This document shows positions 24,752 through 33,448 of a stretch of DNA of 64,000 bases, piece after piece. Position 1 is the stretch's first letter. The number at the start of each line of letters is the position of its first letter. Origin of the DNA: Streptomyces sp. SCSIO 75703. Lineage in GTDB: Bacteria; Actinomycetota; Actinomycetes; Streptomycetales; Streptomycetaceae. The DNA lies in assembly GCF_036607905.1 (NCBI RefSeq), contig NZ_CP144555.1, positions 5,580,001 through 5,644,000 of the forward strand, written 5' to 3'. The translations under genes were made by a program, and so were the position numbers. The notes beneath the pieces were generated by a model. It was given only the letters and a program-made list of their open reading frames with translations. It searched no databases and had not been told where the DNA came from.

Positions 24752-25990
24752 ATGGGCCGTGTCTCCCGCCGGGCCTTCACCGTGGCCGCGCTGTCGGCGC
24801 TCACCACGGCACCGGCCGCCTCCTCCGCCCTCGCCGAACAGGAACGCCGGGGAGGGGCCCCCGCCACCGAGATGCGGGGTCTGTGGCTGGCCACCGTCGC
24901 CAACCGGGACTGGCCCAGCCGGGCCGGGCTGCGCGCGGGCGAGCAGCGCGCCGAACTGCTGCGGCACCTCGACAACGCGGTCCGTCACGGGCTCAACACG
25001 GTCTTCCTCCAGGTGCGGCCCACGGCCGACGCGCTGTGGCCCTCGCCGCACGAGCCGTGGAGCGCTTACCTGTCGGGCTCCCAGGGGCGCGACCCCGGCT
25101 GGGACCCGCTGGGCACGGCCGTCGCCGAGGCCCACGCCCGCGGCCTGGAGCTGCACGCCTGGTTCAACCCGTACCGGGTCGCCCCGCACGCGGACCCGGC
25201 GCGGCTGCTGCCCTCCCACCCCGCCCGCCGCCACCCCGAGTGGGTGGTGCCGTACGCCGGCCGGCTCCACTACGACCCGGGGCTCCCCGAGGTACGGGCC
25301 TTCGTGCAGGACGCGATCATGGACGCGGTGGAGAGGTACCCGGTGGACGGCGTCCACTTCGACGACTACTTCTACCCCTACCCGGTGGCCGGCGAGGACT
25401 TCGACGACGCCGCGAGCCACGCGGCCCACGGCGCGGGCTTCGCCACCCGGGCCGACTGGCGGCGGGCCAACATCGACCGGCTGGTGCGGGAGACGGCCGA
25501 GCGGGTCCGGGCGGTGCGGCCCGCCGCCCGTTTCGGCGTCAGCCCCTTCGGGGTGTGGCGCAACGCCGCCACGGACCCGCGCGGCTCGGCCACGACCGCG
25601 GGCGTGCAGACCTACGACGACCTGCACGCGGACACCCTCACCTGGGTGCGCGAGGGCTGGCTCGACTACGTCGTTCCGCAGCTCTACTGGCACGTCGGCC
25701 TGCCCGCCGCCGACTACGCCACGCTGCTGGCCTGGTGGGCGGGGGCCGTGCGGGGCAGCCGCACCCGCCTCTACATCGGCGAGGCGCTCTACAAGGCCGG
25801 CGACCCGGCCCAGGACGCGCGGTGGCAGGACCCCGCCGAACTCTCCGGGCACCTGGCCCGCGCCCGGCTCCACCCGGAGGTGCGCGGCCACGTCTTCTTC
25901 GCGGCGAGGGACCTGGCGGAGGACCGTATCGGCGCGATGGCCCGCGTGACGGCCGACCACTACGGCCGCCCGGCCGGCCCCCCGCGCTGA
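24752..25990 (+). CDS. Secreted GHL10-type (DUF187) glycoside-hydrolase-like protein, Tat signal
   Basis: The protein has 412 residues. A twin-arginine signal ('RVSRRAFTVAALSAL', residues 3-17) indicates export of a folded protein. The rest is a TIM-barrel of the glycosyl-hydrolase-like 10 group: 'EMRGLWLATVANRDWPS' at the start of the barrel, 'NTVFLQVRPTADALWPS', 'LELHAWFNPYR', 'VDGVHFDDYFYPYP' (probable acidic active-site residues) and 'WLDYVVPQLYWHVG'. The family probably cleaves cell-wall or extracellular polysaccharide; the substrate is unknown. A hairpin terminator lies at 26052. Confidence 0.85.
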   Translation: MGRVSRRAFTVAALSALTTAPAASSALAEQERRGGAPATEMRGLWLATVANRDWPSRAGLRAGEQRAELLRHLDNAVRHGLNTVFLQVRPTADALWPSPHEPWSAYLSGSQGRDPGWDPLGTAVAEAHARGLELHAWFNPYRVAPHADPARLLPSHPARRHPEWVVPYAGRLHYDPGLPEVRAFVQDAIMDAVERYPVDGVHFDDYFYPYPVAGEDFDDAASHAAHGAGFATRADWRRANIDRLVRETAERVRAVRPAARFGVSPFGVWRNAATDPRGSATTAGVQTYDDLHADTLTWVREGWLDYVVPQLYWHVGLPAADYATLLAWWAGAVRGSRTRLYIGEALYKAGDPAQDARWQDPAELSGHLARARLHPEVRGHVFFAARDLAEDRIGAMARVTADHYGRPAGPPR

Positions 25991-26051
25991 CCACCCGGCG
26001 GGCGGGAGCGGGCGTACGGGACCCGGCGGCCGGAGCCGCCGGGCCGTGGGC

Positions 26052-26082
26052 GCCGGCCGGAGGGCCTTCCCCTCCGGCCGGC
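26052..26082. terminator. Bidirectional hairpin between convergent genes
   Basis: A 13-bp perfect stem (26052-26064 with 26070-26082) with a five-base loop lies between the stops of the GHL10 gene and the DUF1918 gene. Confidence 0.75.
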
Positions 26083-26089
26083 AGCGGTG

Positions 26090-26284
26090 CTAGCGCCGTG
26101 TCTCGCGGGGGCGGATCTCCGCGTCCGGGCCGGGCGAGCAGACGGCCTCGTGGCCGTCCTCGAACCGGACCCGGTACGGGGGGCTGCCCTTGTCGCCCAT
26201 GACTTCGACGATCTCCGCGACCTTGTCCTGCTGTCCGACCACCCGGCCGTGCTGGACGAGGCGGTCACCCTTGTCTGCGTGCAT
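26090..26284 (-). CDS. DUF1918 protein
   Basis: The 64-residue protein starts 'MHADKGDRLVQHGRVVGQ' and contains 'GSPPYRVRFEDGHEAVCSPG', the DUF1918 signature (a small SH3-like barrel common in actinomycetes, function unknown). The ATG at 26284 begins exactly at the conserved N-terminus; the longer frame is intergenic. It ends eight bases beyond the shared terminator. Confidence 0.85.
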   Translation of the reverse strand: MHADKGDRLVQHGRVVGQQDKVAEIVEVMGDKGSPPYRVRFEDGHEAVCSPGPDAEIRPRETRR

Positions 26285-26585
26285 GTCCGCGGCCTCCTCA
26301 TCTGTCGGTCCGCCGTTCGGCCTCGGGCCCACCGGGCCACCGCGACGCGGACCGGTTCCGCACCGGCCGTCGGCGGGCCGCCACCGTCGGGTGCCCATCG
26401 GCGGAGCACCGACGACACCAGTGTGGGCAGCGGCCGGCGCGGGCCGCAACCGGCCGCCCGGGACACCTGCCGCCGGGGCTCGGGCCGGCCCGGGGCCGCC
26501 TGCGCTCGGTGAGGCCCCTGCCACCCTCGGTCATCCCGCGCGAGCACCCCTTGACCGGCCTCCCGTCCCGGCCCACCATCACCGC
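26285..26585. other. Intergenic, no gene recognised
   Basis: About 300 bases between divergent genes. I see no structured repeat, RNA gene or convincing promoter. Confidence 0.5.
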
Positions 26586-27149
26586 ATGGCGCTTCGGGTC
26601 ACGTTCGTCGCGGCCGCACGCGGCTCTCCGCTGCTCGGGGGGCGCTTCGGGGACGACCGGCCGCTGGACCAGTCCGGATGGGACGAGGTGCTGCGTGCCG
26701 CGCCCGGCCTGCTGCCGCTGGCGGCGGCCGAGTTGCGCTACTGCTCGCCCACCCCGCGCAGCCGCGCCACCGGAGACGCCCTCGGATACGCACCCCTCGT
26801 CCAACTCGCCCTGCGCGAATGCGACATGGGGCGCTGGCACGGGCTGACCGTCGGCGAGGCGATGGCCCGGGAACCCGCCGCCGTGGACGCCTGGCTCAGC
26901 GATCCCCGTGCCGCCCCGCACGGCGGTGAATCGCTGCTGGCCCTCATCACCCGGGTCGGCGGCTGGCTCGACACCCGGCCCGGTGGCGACGGCGACCGGC
27001 TCGTGGCGGTCGCCGAGCCCTCGGTGATCCGGGCCGCCCTCGTCTACGCGCTGAACGCGCCGCCCGCCTCGTACTGGAACCTCGACGTGCGCCCCCTGTC
27101 GGCCACCACCGTCACCGGGCGCGCGGGCCGCTGGCACCTGTGCCTGTAG
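26586..27149 (+). CDS. Histidine-phosphatase-fold protein lacking both catalytic histidines
   Basis: The protein has 187 residues. The fold landmarks of the phosphoglycerate-mutase/histidine-phosphatase superfamily are present: 'DRPLDQSGWDEV', 'AELRYCSPTPRSRATGDAL', 'LRECDMGRWHGLTVGEA' and 'GGESLLALITRVGGWL'. The catalytic Arg-His-Gly near the N-terminus reads Ala11-Arg12-Gly13 ('FVAAARGSP'), and the second His (usually in 'SHGGVIR') is Glu in 'AVAEPSVIRAAL'. The protein is therefore unlikely to be a phosphatase and may be a binding or regulatory derivative. The reading frame is intact with normal codon bias, so it looks maintained. The ATG at 26586 has a weak ribosome site. Confidence 0.8.
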   Translation: MALRVTFVAAARGSPLLGGRFGDDRPLDQSGWDEVLRAAPGLLPLAAAELRYCSPTPRSRATGDALGYAPLVQLALRECDMGRWHGLTVGEAMAREPAAVDAWLSDPRAAPHGGESLLALITRVGGWLDTRPGGDGDRLVAVAEPSVIRAALVYALNAPPASYWNLDVRPLSATTVTGRAGRWHLCL

Positions 27150-27159
27150 GCGGCGCGGA

Positions 27160-27603
27160 TCAGTGCTCGCGCACGTGGTCGGTGACCAGCACCAGGTCCT
27201 TCGCCGGCCCGGCCACCCGCCACACCGTCCGCCACCGGACGGCGCTGCGGACGGTGAACTCGCCGCGGTAGTGGTCGGCGGAGCACGGGTGCCCGGCCAC
27301 GTGGCGCCCGGTGGACAGGTCCAGGTCGTGGAAGGGCCGCCCGTCGGCGAACCGTACGTCCGCCGTGCCCGGCGCGGTCCCCGGCAGGTAGCGCAGCGTG
27401 CGTGCGGCGGGCCGGGTCACGCCCTGCCAGGTGAACTCCCCGCGCTCCCGGCCGATCAGCCCGCCGTCCGCGCTCTCCTCGAACACGGTGCACCCCTCGA
27501 AGCGGCCCTCGGCGCCCCTGTCCAGGTCCCGTACGGTCCGCTGAGTCCGCCACCGCCCCGCGAGGTACGCCAGGACGTCCGGAACCGCCCACTGCCCACT
27601 CAT
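27160..27603 (-). CDS. DUF6314-like protein
   Basis: The 147-residue protein has 'YLAGRWRTQRTVRDL' at the N-terminus, 'RGEFTWQGV', 'ADGRPFHDLDLSTGRH', 'GHPCSADHYRGEFTV' and 'WRTVWRVAGPAKDLVLVT'. This is a lipocalin-like small domain found in actinomycetes as DUF6314. The function is not established. The start is the ATG at 27603. It converges on the degenerate phosphatase gene with ten bases between stops. Confidence 0.75.
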   Translation of the reverse strand: MSGQWAVPDVLAYLAGRWRTQRTVRDLDRGAEGRFEGCTVFEESADGGLIGRERGEFTWQGVTRPAARTLRYLPGTAPGTADVRFADGRPFHDLDLSTGRHVAGHPCSADHYRGEFTVRSAVRWRTVWRVAGPAKDLVLVTDHVREH

Positions 27604-27720
27604 CGTCCGCCCTCCGTTCCCCGGCATTCTCGCCCACCGGCCGGTGCCCGGGCGGGACGGGCGGTCGCGGGGGCGCCGCCACGCGGGGAGCCGGGCGGGT
27701 CCGGACCCGGCTCGAACAGG

Positions 27721-27759
27721 ATTGCATAAACGTGCAGGGAAACGTATAGTCATGCCATC
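27721..27759 (+). promoter_or_regulatory. argC promoter with two ARG boxes
   Basis: TTGCAT (27722-27727), 17 bases, TATAGT (27745-27750) form a good sigma-70-like promoter. Two 18-bp imperfect palindromes (27721-27738 and 27742-27759, cores TGCATAAACGTGCA and CGTATAGTCATG) separated by three bases cover it, the standard ArgR arrangement. Arginine-loaded ArgR, encoded by the last gene of this operon, should repress here. Confidence 0.8.
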
Positions 27760-27777
27760 CAGGAGGAGGGTTTTCCC

Positions 27778-28806
27778 ATGGCGGTACGTGCGGCAGTGGC
27801 CGGAGCGAGTGGATACGCGGGCGGAGAGCTGCTGCGTCTGCTCCTCACGCACCCGGAGATCGAGATCGGCGCCCTGACCGGCAACGCGAACGCCGGACAG
27901 AGGCTGGGGGCGCTCCAGCCGCACCTGCTGCCGCTCGCCGACCGCGTCCTGGAGCCGACCACGCCAGAGGTCCTCGCCGGGCACGACGTGGTCTTCCTCG
28001 CACTGCCCCACGGGCAGTCCGCCGCCGTCGCCGAACAGCTCGGGCCGGACGTCCTGGTGATCGACATGGGCGCCGACTTCCGGCTCGCGGACGCCGCCGC
28101 CTGGGAGCGGTTCTACGGCTCCCCGCACGCCGGCACCTGGCCCTACGGCCTTCCCGAACTGCCGGGTGGCCGCGCCGCGCTGGAGGGGTCCAAGCGCGTC
28201 GCGGTGCCCGGTTGCTACCCGACCGCCGTCTCGCTCGCGCTCTGGCCGGCCTACGCCGCCGGACTCGCCGAGCCCGAGGCCGTCGTCGTCGCCGCCTCCG
28301 GCACCTCCGGCGCCGGCAAGGCACCCAAGCCGCACCTGCTCGGCAGCGAGGTCATGGGCTCCATGTCTCCCTACGGCGTCGGCGGGGTCCACCGGCACAC
28401 CCCCGAGATGATCCAGAACCTCGGCGCGGCGGCCGGCGAGCCCGTCACCGTCTCCTTCACCCCGACCCTCGCGCCGATGTCCCGCGGCATCCTCGCCACC
28501 TGCACCGCCGCCGCCCGCCCCGGCGTCACCGCCGAGTCGCTGCGCGCCGCGTACGAGAAGGCGTACGCCGACGAGCCCTTCGTGCGGCTGCTGCCCGAGG
28601 GGCAGTGGCCCGCCACCGCCTCCGTCCACGGCTCCAACGCCGTGGTGGTGCAGGTCGCCCACGACACCGCGGCGGACCGGATCATCGCGATCAGCGCCAT
28701 CGACAACCTGACCAAGGGCACCGCGGGCGGTGCCGTGCAGAGCATGAACATCGCCCTGGGCCTCGACGAGACCACCGCACTGACGACGATCGGAGTTGCG
28801 CCGTGA
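27778..28806 (+). CDS. argC: N-acetyl-gamma-glutamyl-phosphate reductase
   Basis: The protein has 342 residues. The NADP-binding start 'AVAGASGYAGGELLRLL' and the catalytic Cys in 'VAVPGCYPTAVSLAL' (about residue 145) are present, as is the C-terminal 'NLTKGTAGGAVQSMNIALG'. It reduces N-acetylglutamyl-phosphate to the semialdehyde, step 3 of arginine synthesis. A strong AGGAGGAGGG site precedes the ATG. It is the first gene of argCJBDR; its TGA overlaps the argJ GTG by four bases. Confidence 0.96.
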   Translation: MAVRAAVAGASGYAGGELLRLLLTHPEIEIGALTGNANAGQRLGALQPHLLPLADRVLEPTTPEVLAGHDVVFLALPHGQSAAVAEQLGPDVLVIDMGADFRLADAAAWERFYGSPHAGTWPYGLPELPGGRAALEGSKRVAVPGCYPTAVSLALWPAYAAGLAEPEAVVVAASGTSGAGKAPKPHLLGSEVMGSMSPYGVGGVHRHTPEMIQNLGAAAGEPVTVSFTPTLAPMSRGILATCTAAARPGVTAESLRAAYEKAYADEPFVRLLPEGQWPATASVHGSNAVVVQVAHDTAADRIIAISAIDNLTKGTAGGAVQSMNIALGLDETTALTTIGVAP

Positions 28807-29954
28807 GCGTGACGGCAGCACAAGGCTTCACGGCGGCCGGCATCGCCGCCGGGATCAAGGAGAACGGCAACCCGGACCTGGCCCTCGTGGTCAACACCGG
28901 CCCCCGCCGCGCCGCCGCCGGCGTCTTCACCGCCAACCGCGTCAAGGCCGCCCCCGTCCTGTGGTCCGAGCAGGTCCTCGCGTCGGGCCGGCTCTCCGCC
29001 GTGGTCCTCAACTCCGGCGGCGCCAACGCCTGCACCGGCCCGCAGGGCTTCCAGGACACCCACGCCACCGCCGAGAAGGCCGCCGAGGTGCTCGCCACGG
29101 CCGCCGGCGAGGTCGCGGTCTGCTCCACCGGCCTCATCGGCGTCCCGCTCCCGATGGACAAGGTGCTCCCCGGCGTCGAGACCGCCGCGGCCCACCTGTC
29201 CGAGCACGGCGGCGAGAAGGCCGCCATCGCCATCAAGACCACCGACAGCGTCCACAAGACGGCCGTCGTCACCCGGGACGGCTGGACCGTCGGCGGCATG
29301 GCCAAGGGCGCCGGCATGCTCGCCCCCGGCCTCGCCACCATGCTCGTCGTCCTCACCACCGACGCCGACCTGGAGGTCCCGGCCCTGGACCGCGCCCTGC
29401 GCGCCGCCACCCGGGTCACCTTCGACCGGGTCGACTCCGACGGCTGCATGTCCACCAACGACACCGTCCTGCTGCTCGCCTCCGGCGCCTCCGGCGTCAC
29501 CCCTGAGTACGACGCCTTCGCCGAGGCCGTCCGGACCGTCTGCGACGACCTCGGCCGGCAGCTCATCCGGGACGCCGAGGGCGCCGGCAAGGACATCAGG
29601 ATCGAGGTCGTCAACGCCGCGAGCGAGGACGACGCGGTCCTGGTGGGCCGCAGCATCGCCCGCAACAACCTCCTCAAGTGCGCCCTCCACGGCGAGGACC
29701 CCAACTGGGGACGCGTGCTCTCCGCCATCGGCACCACCTCCGCCGCCTTCGAGCCCGACCGGCTGAACGTCGCCATCAACGGCGTCTGGGTCTGCAAGAA
29801 CGGCAGCGTCGGCGAGGACCGCGACCTGGTCGACATGCGCTACCGCGAGGTGCACATCGTGGCCGACCTCGCGGCGGGCGACGCCACCGCCACCATCTGG
29901 ACCAACGACCTCACCGCCGACTACGTCCACGAGAACAGCGCCTACTCCTCATGA
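28803..29954 (+). CDS. argJ: Bifunctional ornithine acetyltransferase/N-acetylglutamate synthase
   Basis: The protein has 383 residues. ArgJ self-cleaves before the Thr in the A-T-M-L motif; here 'AKGAGMLAPGLATMLVVLTT' contains it (about residue 180). The C-terminal half has 'HGEDPNWGRVLSAIG'. It transfers acetyl groups from N-acetylornithine to glutamate, making the pathway cyclic, and may also use acetyl-CoA. It is coupled to argC and argB by four-base overlaps. Confidence 0.96.
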   Translation: MSVTAAQGFTAAGIAAGIKENGNPDLALVVNTGPRRAAAGVFTANRVKAAPVLWSEQVLASGRLSAVVLNSGGANACTGPQGFQDTHATAEKAAEVLATAAGEVAVCSTGLIGVPLPMDKVLPGVETAAAHLSEHGGEKAAIAIKTTDSVHKTAVVTRDGWTVGGMAKGAGMLAPGLATMLVVLTTDADLEVPALDRALRAATRVTFDRVDSDGCMSTNDTVLLLASGASGVTPEYDAFAEAVRTVCDDLGRQLIRDAEGAGKDIRIEVVNAASEDDAVLVGRSIARNNLLKCALHGEDPNWGRVLSAIGTTSAAFEPDRLNVAINGVWVCKNGSVGEDRDLVDMRYREVHIVADLAAGDATATIWTNDLTADYVHENSAYSS

Positions 29955-30859
29955 GCAACGGACCGACCCGCAAGCACACCGCCCTGCCCAAGGCCCAGAT
30001 CCTCATCGAGGCCCTGCCCTGGCTGACCCGCCACCACGGCAAGACGGTCGTCGTCAAGTTCGGCGGCAACGCCATGGTCGACGAGGAGCTGAAGGCGGCC
30101 TTCGCCCAGGACGTCGTCTTCCTGCGTCACGCCGGCCTCAAGCCGGTCGTCGTGCACGGCGGCGGCCCCCAGATCAGCGCCGCCCTCGACCGGCACGGCA
30201 TCGTCAGCGAGTTCCGGGCCGGACTGCGCGTCACCACCGAGGACGCCATGGACGTCGTACGGATGGTGCTGGCCGGACAGGTCCAGCGCGAACTGGTCGG
30301 GCTCCTCAACGAGCACGGACCGTTCGCCGTCGGACTCACCGGCGAGGACGCCCACACGATCAGCGCCACCCGGCACCGGCCTGAGATCGACGGCGAGCGC
30401 GTCGACATCGGCCGGGTCGGCGAGATCACCGCGATCGACACCGGCGCCATCGAGGCACTGCTCGCCGACGGACGCATCCCGGTCGTCTCGTCCATCGCCC
30501 GCTCCGAGGACGACGGACACGTCTACAACGTCAACGCCGACACCGCCGCCGCCGCGCTCGCCGCGGCGCTCGGCGCCGAGACCCTGATGGTCCTCACCGA
30601 CGTCGAGGGCCTCTACGAGGACTGGCCGCACAGCGACGAGGTGATCAGCCGCCTCACCGCGTCCCAGCTCGAAAAGCTCCTGCCCGAGCTGTCCTCGGGC
30701 ATGGTGCCGAAGATGGAGGGCTGCCTGCACGCCGTACGCAACGGCGTCACCACCGCCCGCGTCATCGACGGCCGGGTCCAGCACTCGATCCTGCTGGAGA
30801 TCTTCACCGACGAGGGCATCGGCACGATGGTCGTGCCGGACGGACAGGGGGAGTCGTGA
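29951..30859 (+). CDS. argB: N-acetylglutamate kinase
   Basis: The protein has 302 residues. It carries amino-acid-kinase motifs 'VVKFGGNAMVD', 'KPVVVHGGGPQIS', 'NVNADTAAAALAAALGAE' and 'KMEGCLHAV'. It phosphorylates N-acetylglutamate. An N-terminal helix of about 25 residues precedes the kinase core, the element that in arginine-inhibited NAGKs helps form hexamers, so feedback inhibition by arginine is likely. It overlaps argJ (ATGA) and argD (GTGA). Confidence 0.96.
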   Translation: MSNGPTRKHTALPKAQILIEALPWLTRHHGKTVVVKFGGNAMVDEELKAAFAQDVVFLRHAGLKPVVVHGGGPQISAALDRHGIVSEFRAGLRVTTEDAMDVVRMVLAGQVQRELVGLLNEHGPFAVGLTGEDAHTISATRHRPEIDGERVDIGRVGEITAIDTGAIEALLADGRIPVVSSIARSEDDGHVYNVNADTAAAALAAALGAETLMVLTDVEGLYEDWPHSDEVISRLTASQLEKLLPELSSGMVPKMEGCLHAVRNGVTTARVIDGRVQHSILLEIFTDEGIGTMVVPDGQGES

Positions 30860-32064
30860 CCACCAACGAGGAACTCACCGCGCGCTGGCAGGGCGCGCTC
30901 ATGAACAACTACGGCACGCCGCGCCTGCCCCTGGTCCGCGGCGAGGGGGCCCGCGTCTGGGACGCCGACGGCACCGCGTACCTCGACTTCGTCGGCGGCA
31001 TCGCGGTCAACGCGCTCGGCCACGCCCACCCGGCCGTCGTCGAGGCCGTCACCCGGCAGATCTCCGCGCTCGGCCACGTCTCCAACCTCTACGTCGCCGA
31101 GCCCCCCGTCGCCCTCGCCGAACGGCTCCTGTCCCACTTCGGCCGTGACGGCAAGGTCTTCTTCTGCAACTCCGGCGCCGAGGCCAACGAGGGCGCCTTC
31201 AAGATCGGCCGGCTGACCGGGCGGCCCCACATGGTCGCCACCGAGGGCGGCTTCCACGGCCGCACGATGGGCGCCCTCGCGCTGACCGGCCAGCCCGGCA
31301 AGCGCGACCCCTTCCTGCCGCTGCCCGGCGACGTCACCCACGTCCCCTACGGCGACGCCCAGGCGCTGGCCGCCGCCGTCACCGAGGACACCGCCCTCGT
31401 CGTCGTCGAGCCGATCCAGGGCGAGAACGGCGTCGTCGTGCCGCCCCCCGGCTATCTCAAGGCCGCCCGCGCCATCACCGCCGCCACCGGCGCCCTGCTC
31501 GTCCTCGACGAGGTGCAGACCGGCGTCGGCCGCACCGGCCACTGGTTCGAGTACCAGGCCCACGAGGGCGTCCTCCCGGACGTCGTCACCCTCGCCAAGG
31601 GGCTCGGGGGCGGGCTGCCGCTCGGCGCCACCGTCGCCTTCGGCCGCGCCGCCGACCTGCTCGGCCCCGGCCACCACGGCACGACCTTCGGCGGCAACCC
31701 GGTGGCCTGCGCCGCCGGACTCGCCGTCCTCGACACCATCGCCGACCAGGGCCTGCTGGAGAACGTCAAGCGGCAGGGCGAGACGCTGCGCGGCGCGATC
31801 GAGTCCCTCGGACACCCGCTCGTCGACCACGTCCGGGGCGCGGGCCTCCTGCTCGGTATCGTGCTCACCGGGCCGGCCTCCGCCGCGGTGCAGCGGTCGG
31901 CCCAGGACGCCGGAATCCTCGTCAACGCGCCCGCCCCCGATGTCGTACGGCTGATGCCCCCGCTGATCCTCGGCGACGACGCGGTGGACGCCTTCCGCGG
32001 GGCGCTGCCCGGCATCCTTGACCAGGCCCTCGCGGCCCACGGGGACGGACGATCCGGAGAATGA
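30856..32064 (+). CDS. argD: Acetylornithine aminotransferase
   Basis: The protein has 402 residues and is a class III PLP aminotransferase: 'FCNSGAEANEGAFKIGR', 'FHGRTMGALALTGQPGKR', 'LVLDEVQTGVGRTGHWF', and the PLP lysine in 'VVTLAKGLGGGLPLGA'. It converts N-acetylglutamate semialdehyde to N-acetylornithine. Its GTG overlaps argB; argR follows after seven bases. Confidence 0.95.
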   Translation: MTTNEELTARWQGALMNNYGTPRLPLVRGEGARVWDADGTAYLDFVGGIAVNALGHAHPAVVEAVTRQISALGHVSNLYVAEPPVALAERLLSHFGRDGKVFFCNSGAEANEGAFKIGRLTGRPHMVATEGGFHGRTMGALALTGQPGKRDPFLPLPGDVTHVPYGDAQALAAAVTEDTALVVVEPIQGENGVVVPPPGYLKAARAITAATGALLVLDEVQTGVGRTGHWFEYQAHEGVLPDVVTLAKGLGGGLPLGATVAFGRAADLLGPGHHGTTFGGNPVACAAGLAVLDTIADQGLLENVKRQGETLRGAIESLGHPLVDHVRGAGLLLGIVLTGPASAAVQRSAQDAGILVNAPAPDVVRLMPPLILGDDAVDAFRGALPGILDQALAAHGDGRSGE

Positions 32065-32071
32065 GACGACG

Positions 32072-32611
32072 ATGAGCCAGGCGCAGGAGCAGGAGCAGAC
32101 CGGGGGACCTGCGGTGCCGCAGACCCGAACCGCACGCCACCGCCGGATCGTGGACATCCTGAACCGGCAGCCGGTGCGCTCGCAGAGCCAGCTCGCCAAA
32201 CTGCTCGCCGACGACGGGCTGAGCGTCACCCAGGCGACGCTCTCCCGGGACCTGGACGAGCTGAACGCGGTCAAGATCCGCAATCCCGACGGCGACCTGA
32301 TCTACGCGGTGCCCAGCGAGGGCGGTTTCCGCACCCCGCGGGCGCCGCTGGGCGGGTCGGTCAAGGAGGAGCGGATGCGGCGGCTCTCCGCCGAACTGCT
32401 GATCTCCGCCGAGGCGTCGGCGAACCTCGTGGTCCTGCGCACCCCGCCCGGCGCCGCGCAGTTCCTCGCCTCGGCCATCGACCAGGCGGAGCTGCACGAC
32501 ATCCTCGGCACCATCGCCGGGGACGACACCCTGCTGCTGATCAGCCGGGACCCGGCGGGCGGCCAGGCCCTCGCCGACCACCTGCTGCGGCTCGCCCAGA
32601 ACGGGACCTGA
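32072..32611 (+). CDS. argR: Arginine repressor
   Basis: The protein has 179 residues. The N-terminal winged helix ('RSQSQLAKLLADDGLSVTQ' then 'ATLSRDLDELNAVK') and the C-terminal hexamerisation/arginine-binding domain ('LHDILGTIAGDDTLLLIS') are complete. A Gln/Glu-rich N-terminal extension of about 20 residues is common in Streptomyces. It should bind the ARG boxes upstream of argC (27721) and argG (36455). The start is the ATG at 32072. Confidence 0.95.
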   Translation: MSQAQEQEQTGGPAVPQTRTARHRRIVDILNRQPVRSQSQLAKLLADDGLSVTQATLSRDLDELNAVKIRNPDGDLIYAVPSEGGFRTPRAPLGGSVKEERMRRLSAELLISAEASANLVVLRTPPGAAQFLASAIDQAELHDILGTIAGDDTLLLISRDPAGGQALADHLLRLAQNGT

Positions 32612-32647
32612 GCCCGCCCGCGCCCACCGGGTCCGGCCGTCGGCTCC

Positions 32648-33448
32648 TCAGCCGAGCCAGGCGGCCAGGCCCCGGGTGCAGTGGACCTCGCCGCCCGCCG
32701 TGACGAGCAGCGCCTCCACCTGCGGCAGGGACTCCAGCCACGCCAGGCCCTTTCGCGACCCCATGGCGAAGGCCGCCGTCGCCCAGCAGTCCGCCCAGGT
32801 CAGCCGGGGCGCCACCACCGTCACCGAGACCAGGTCGGTCACCGCGGGGAGCCCGGTGCGCGGGTCGACGACGTGGGCGCCGCGCTCCGCCGAGCCCGAG
32901 GTGGCGACGGCCAGCTCCGCCGCGCCCGCCGCCGAGACGACCGCCGCGAGCCCGCCCGGACGCAGCGGGTCCGCCACCCCGACCCGCCAGGGCCGTGGTG
33001 TCCCGGGCGTCCCGAGGAGCTGCACGTCCCCGCCGCCGTTGAGGTTGACGCCGTGGGCGCCGGCCGCCGCGATCCGCCGGGCCGCCCGCTCCACCGCCCA
33101 GCCCTTGACGATCCCGGTCGGATCGAGGCGGCCCCGGAGGAACGTGCCGAACCAGCCCTCGCTGACCCGCTCCGCCTCCGCCGCCAGCTCCAGCACCTCC
33201 GCGACCTCCGGCGCGCACCCGGCCACCGTCAGCTCGCCCCGCGCCAGCCGGCTGACCTCGCTGTCGTCCCGGTAGGTGCTGAAGACCTCGTCGGCCCGGC
33301 GCAGCCCGGCGACCGCCTCGTCCAGCGCCGCCCGCACCGCGCCGGGGTCCCCGCCGCGGACGTCGAAGGAGAAGACGGTCCCCATCGTCTCCGCCACCCG
33401 GCGCACCCCGGCGGGGGCCCTCGCGGACCCGGAGCCCGGGTCAGCCAC
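32648..33448 (-). CDS. FAD:protein FMN transferase (ApbE-like)
   Basis: The protein has 266 residues. ApbE hallmarks are 'ETMGTVFSFDVRG' at the start, 'FSTYRDDSEVSRLARGE', 'GRLDPTGIVKGWAVERAA', 'GVNLNGGGDVQLLG' and 'AHVVDPRTGLPA'; C-terminal 'TWADCWATAAFAMG' contributes metal binding. ApbE transfers FMN from FAD to a Thr in exported proteins. Its GTG overlaps the stop of the FMN-binding-domain gene, its obvious client. No signal peptide is evident in this start choice, which is unusual for extracytoplasmic ApbE; a longer start was not found. Confidence 0.9.
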   Translation of the reverse strand: MADPGSGSARAPAGVRRVAETMGTVFSFDVRGGDPGAVRAALDEAVAGLRRADEVFSTYRDDSEVSRLARGELTVAGCAPEVAEVLELAAEAERVSEGWFGTFLRGRLDPTGIVKGWAVERAARRIAAAGAHGVNLNGGGDVQLLGTPGTPRPWRVGVADPLRPGGLAAVVSAAGAAELAVATSGSAERGAHVVDPRTGLPAVTDLVSVTVVAPRLTWADCWATAAFAMGSRKGLAWLESLPQVEALLVTAGGEVHCTRGLAAWLG

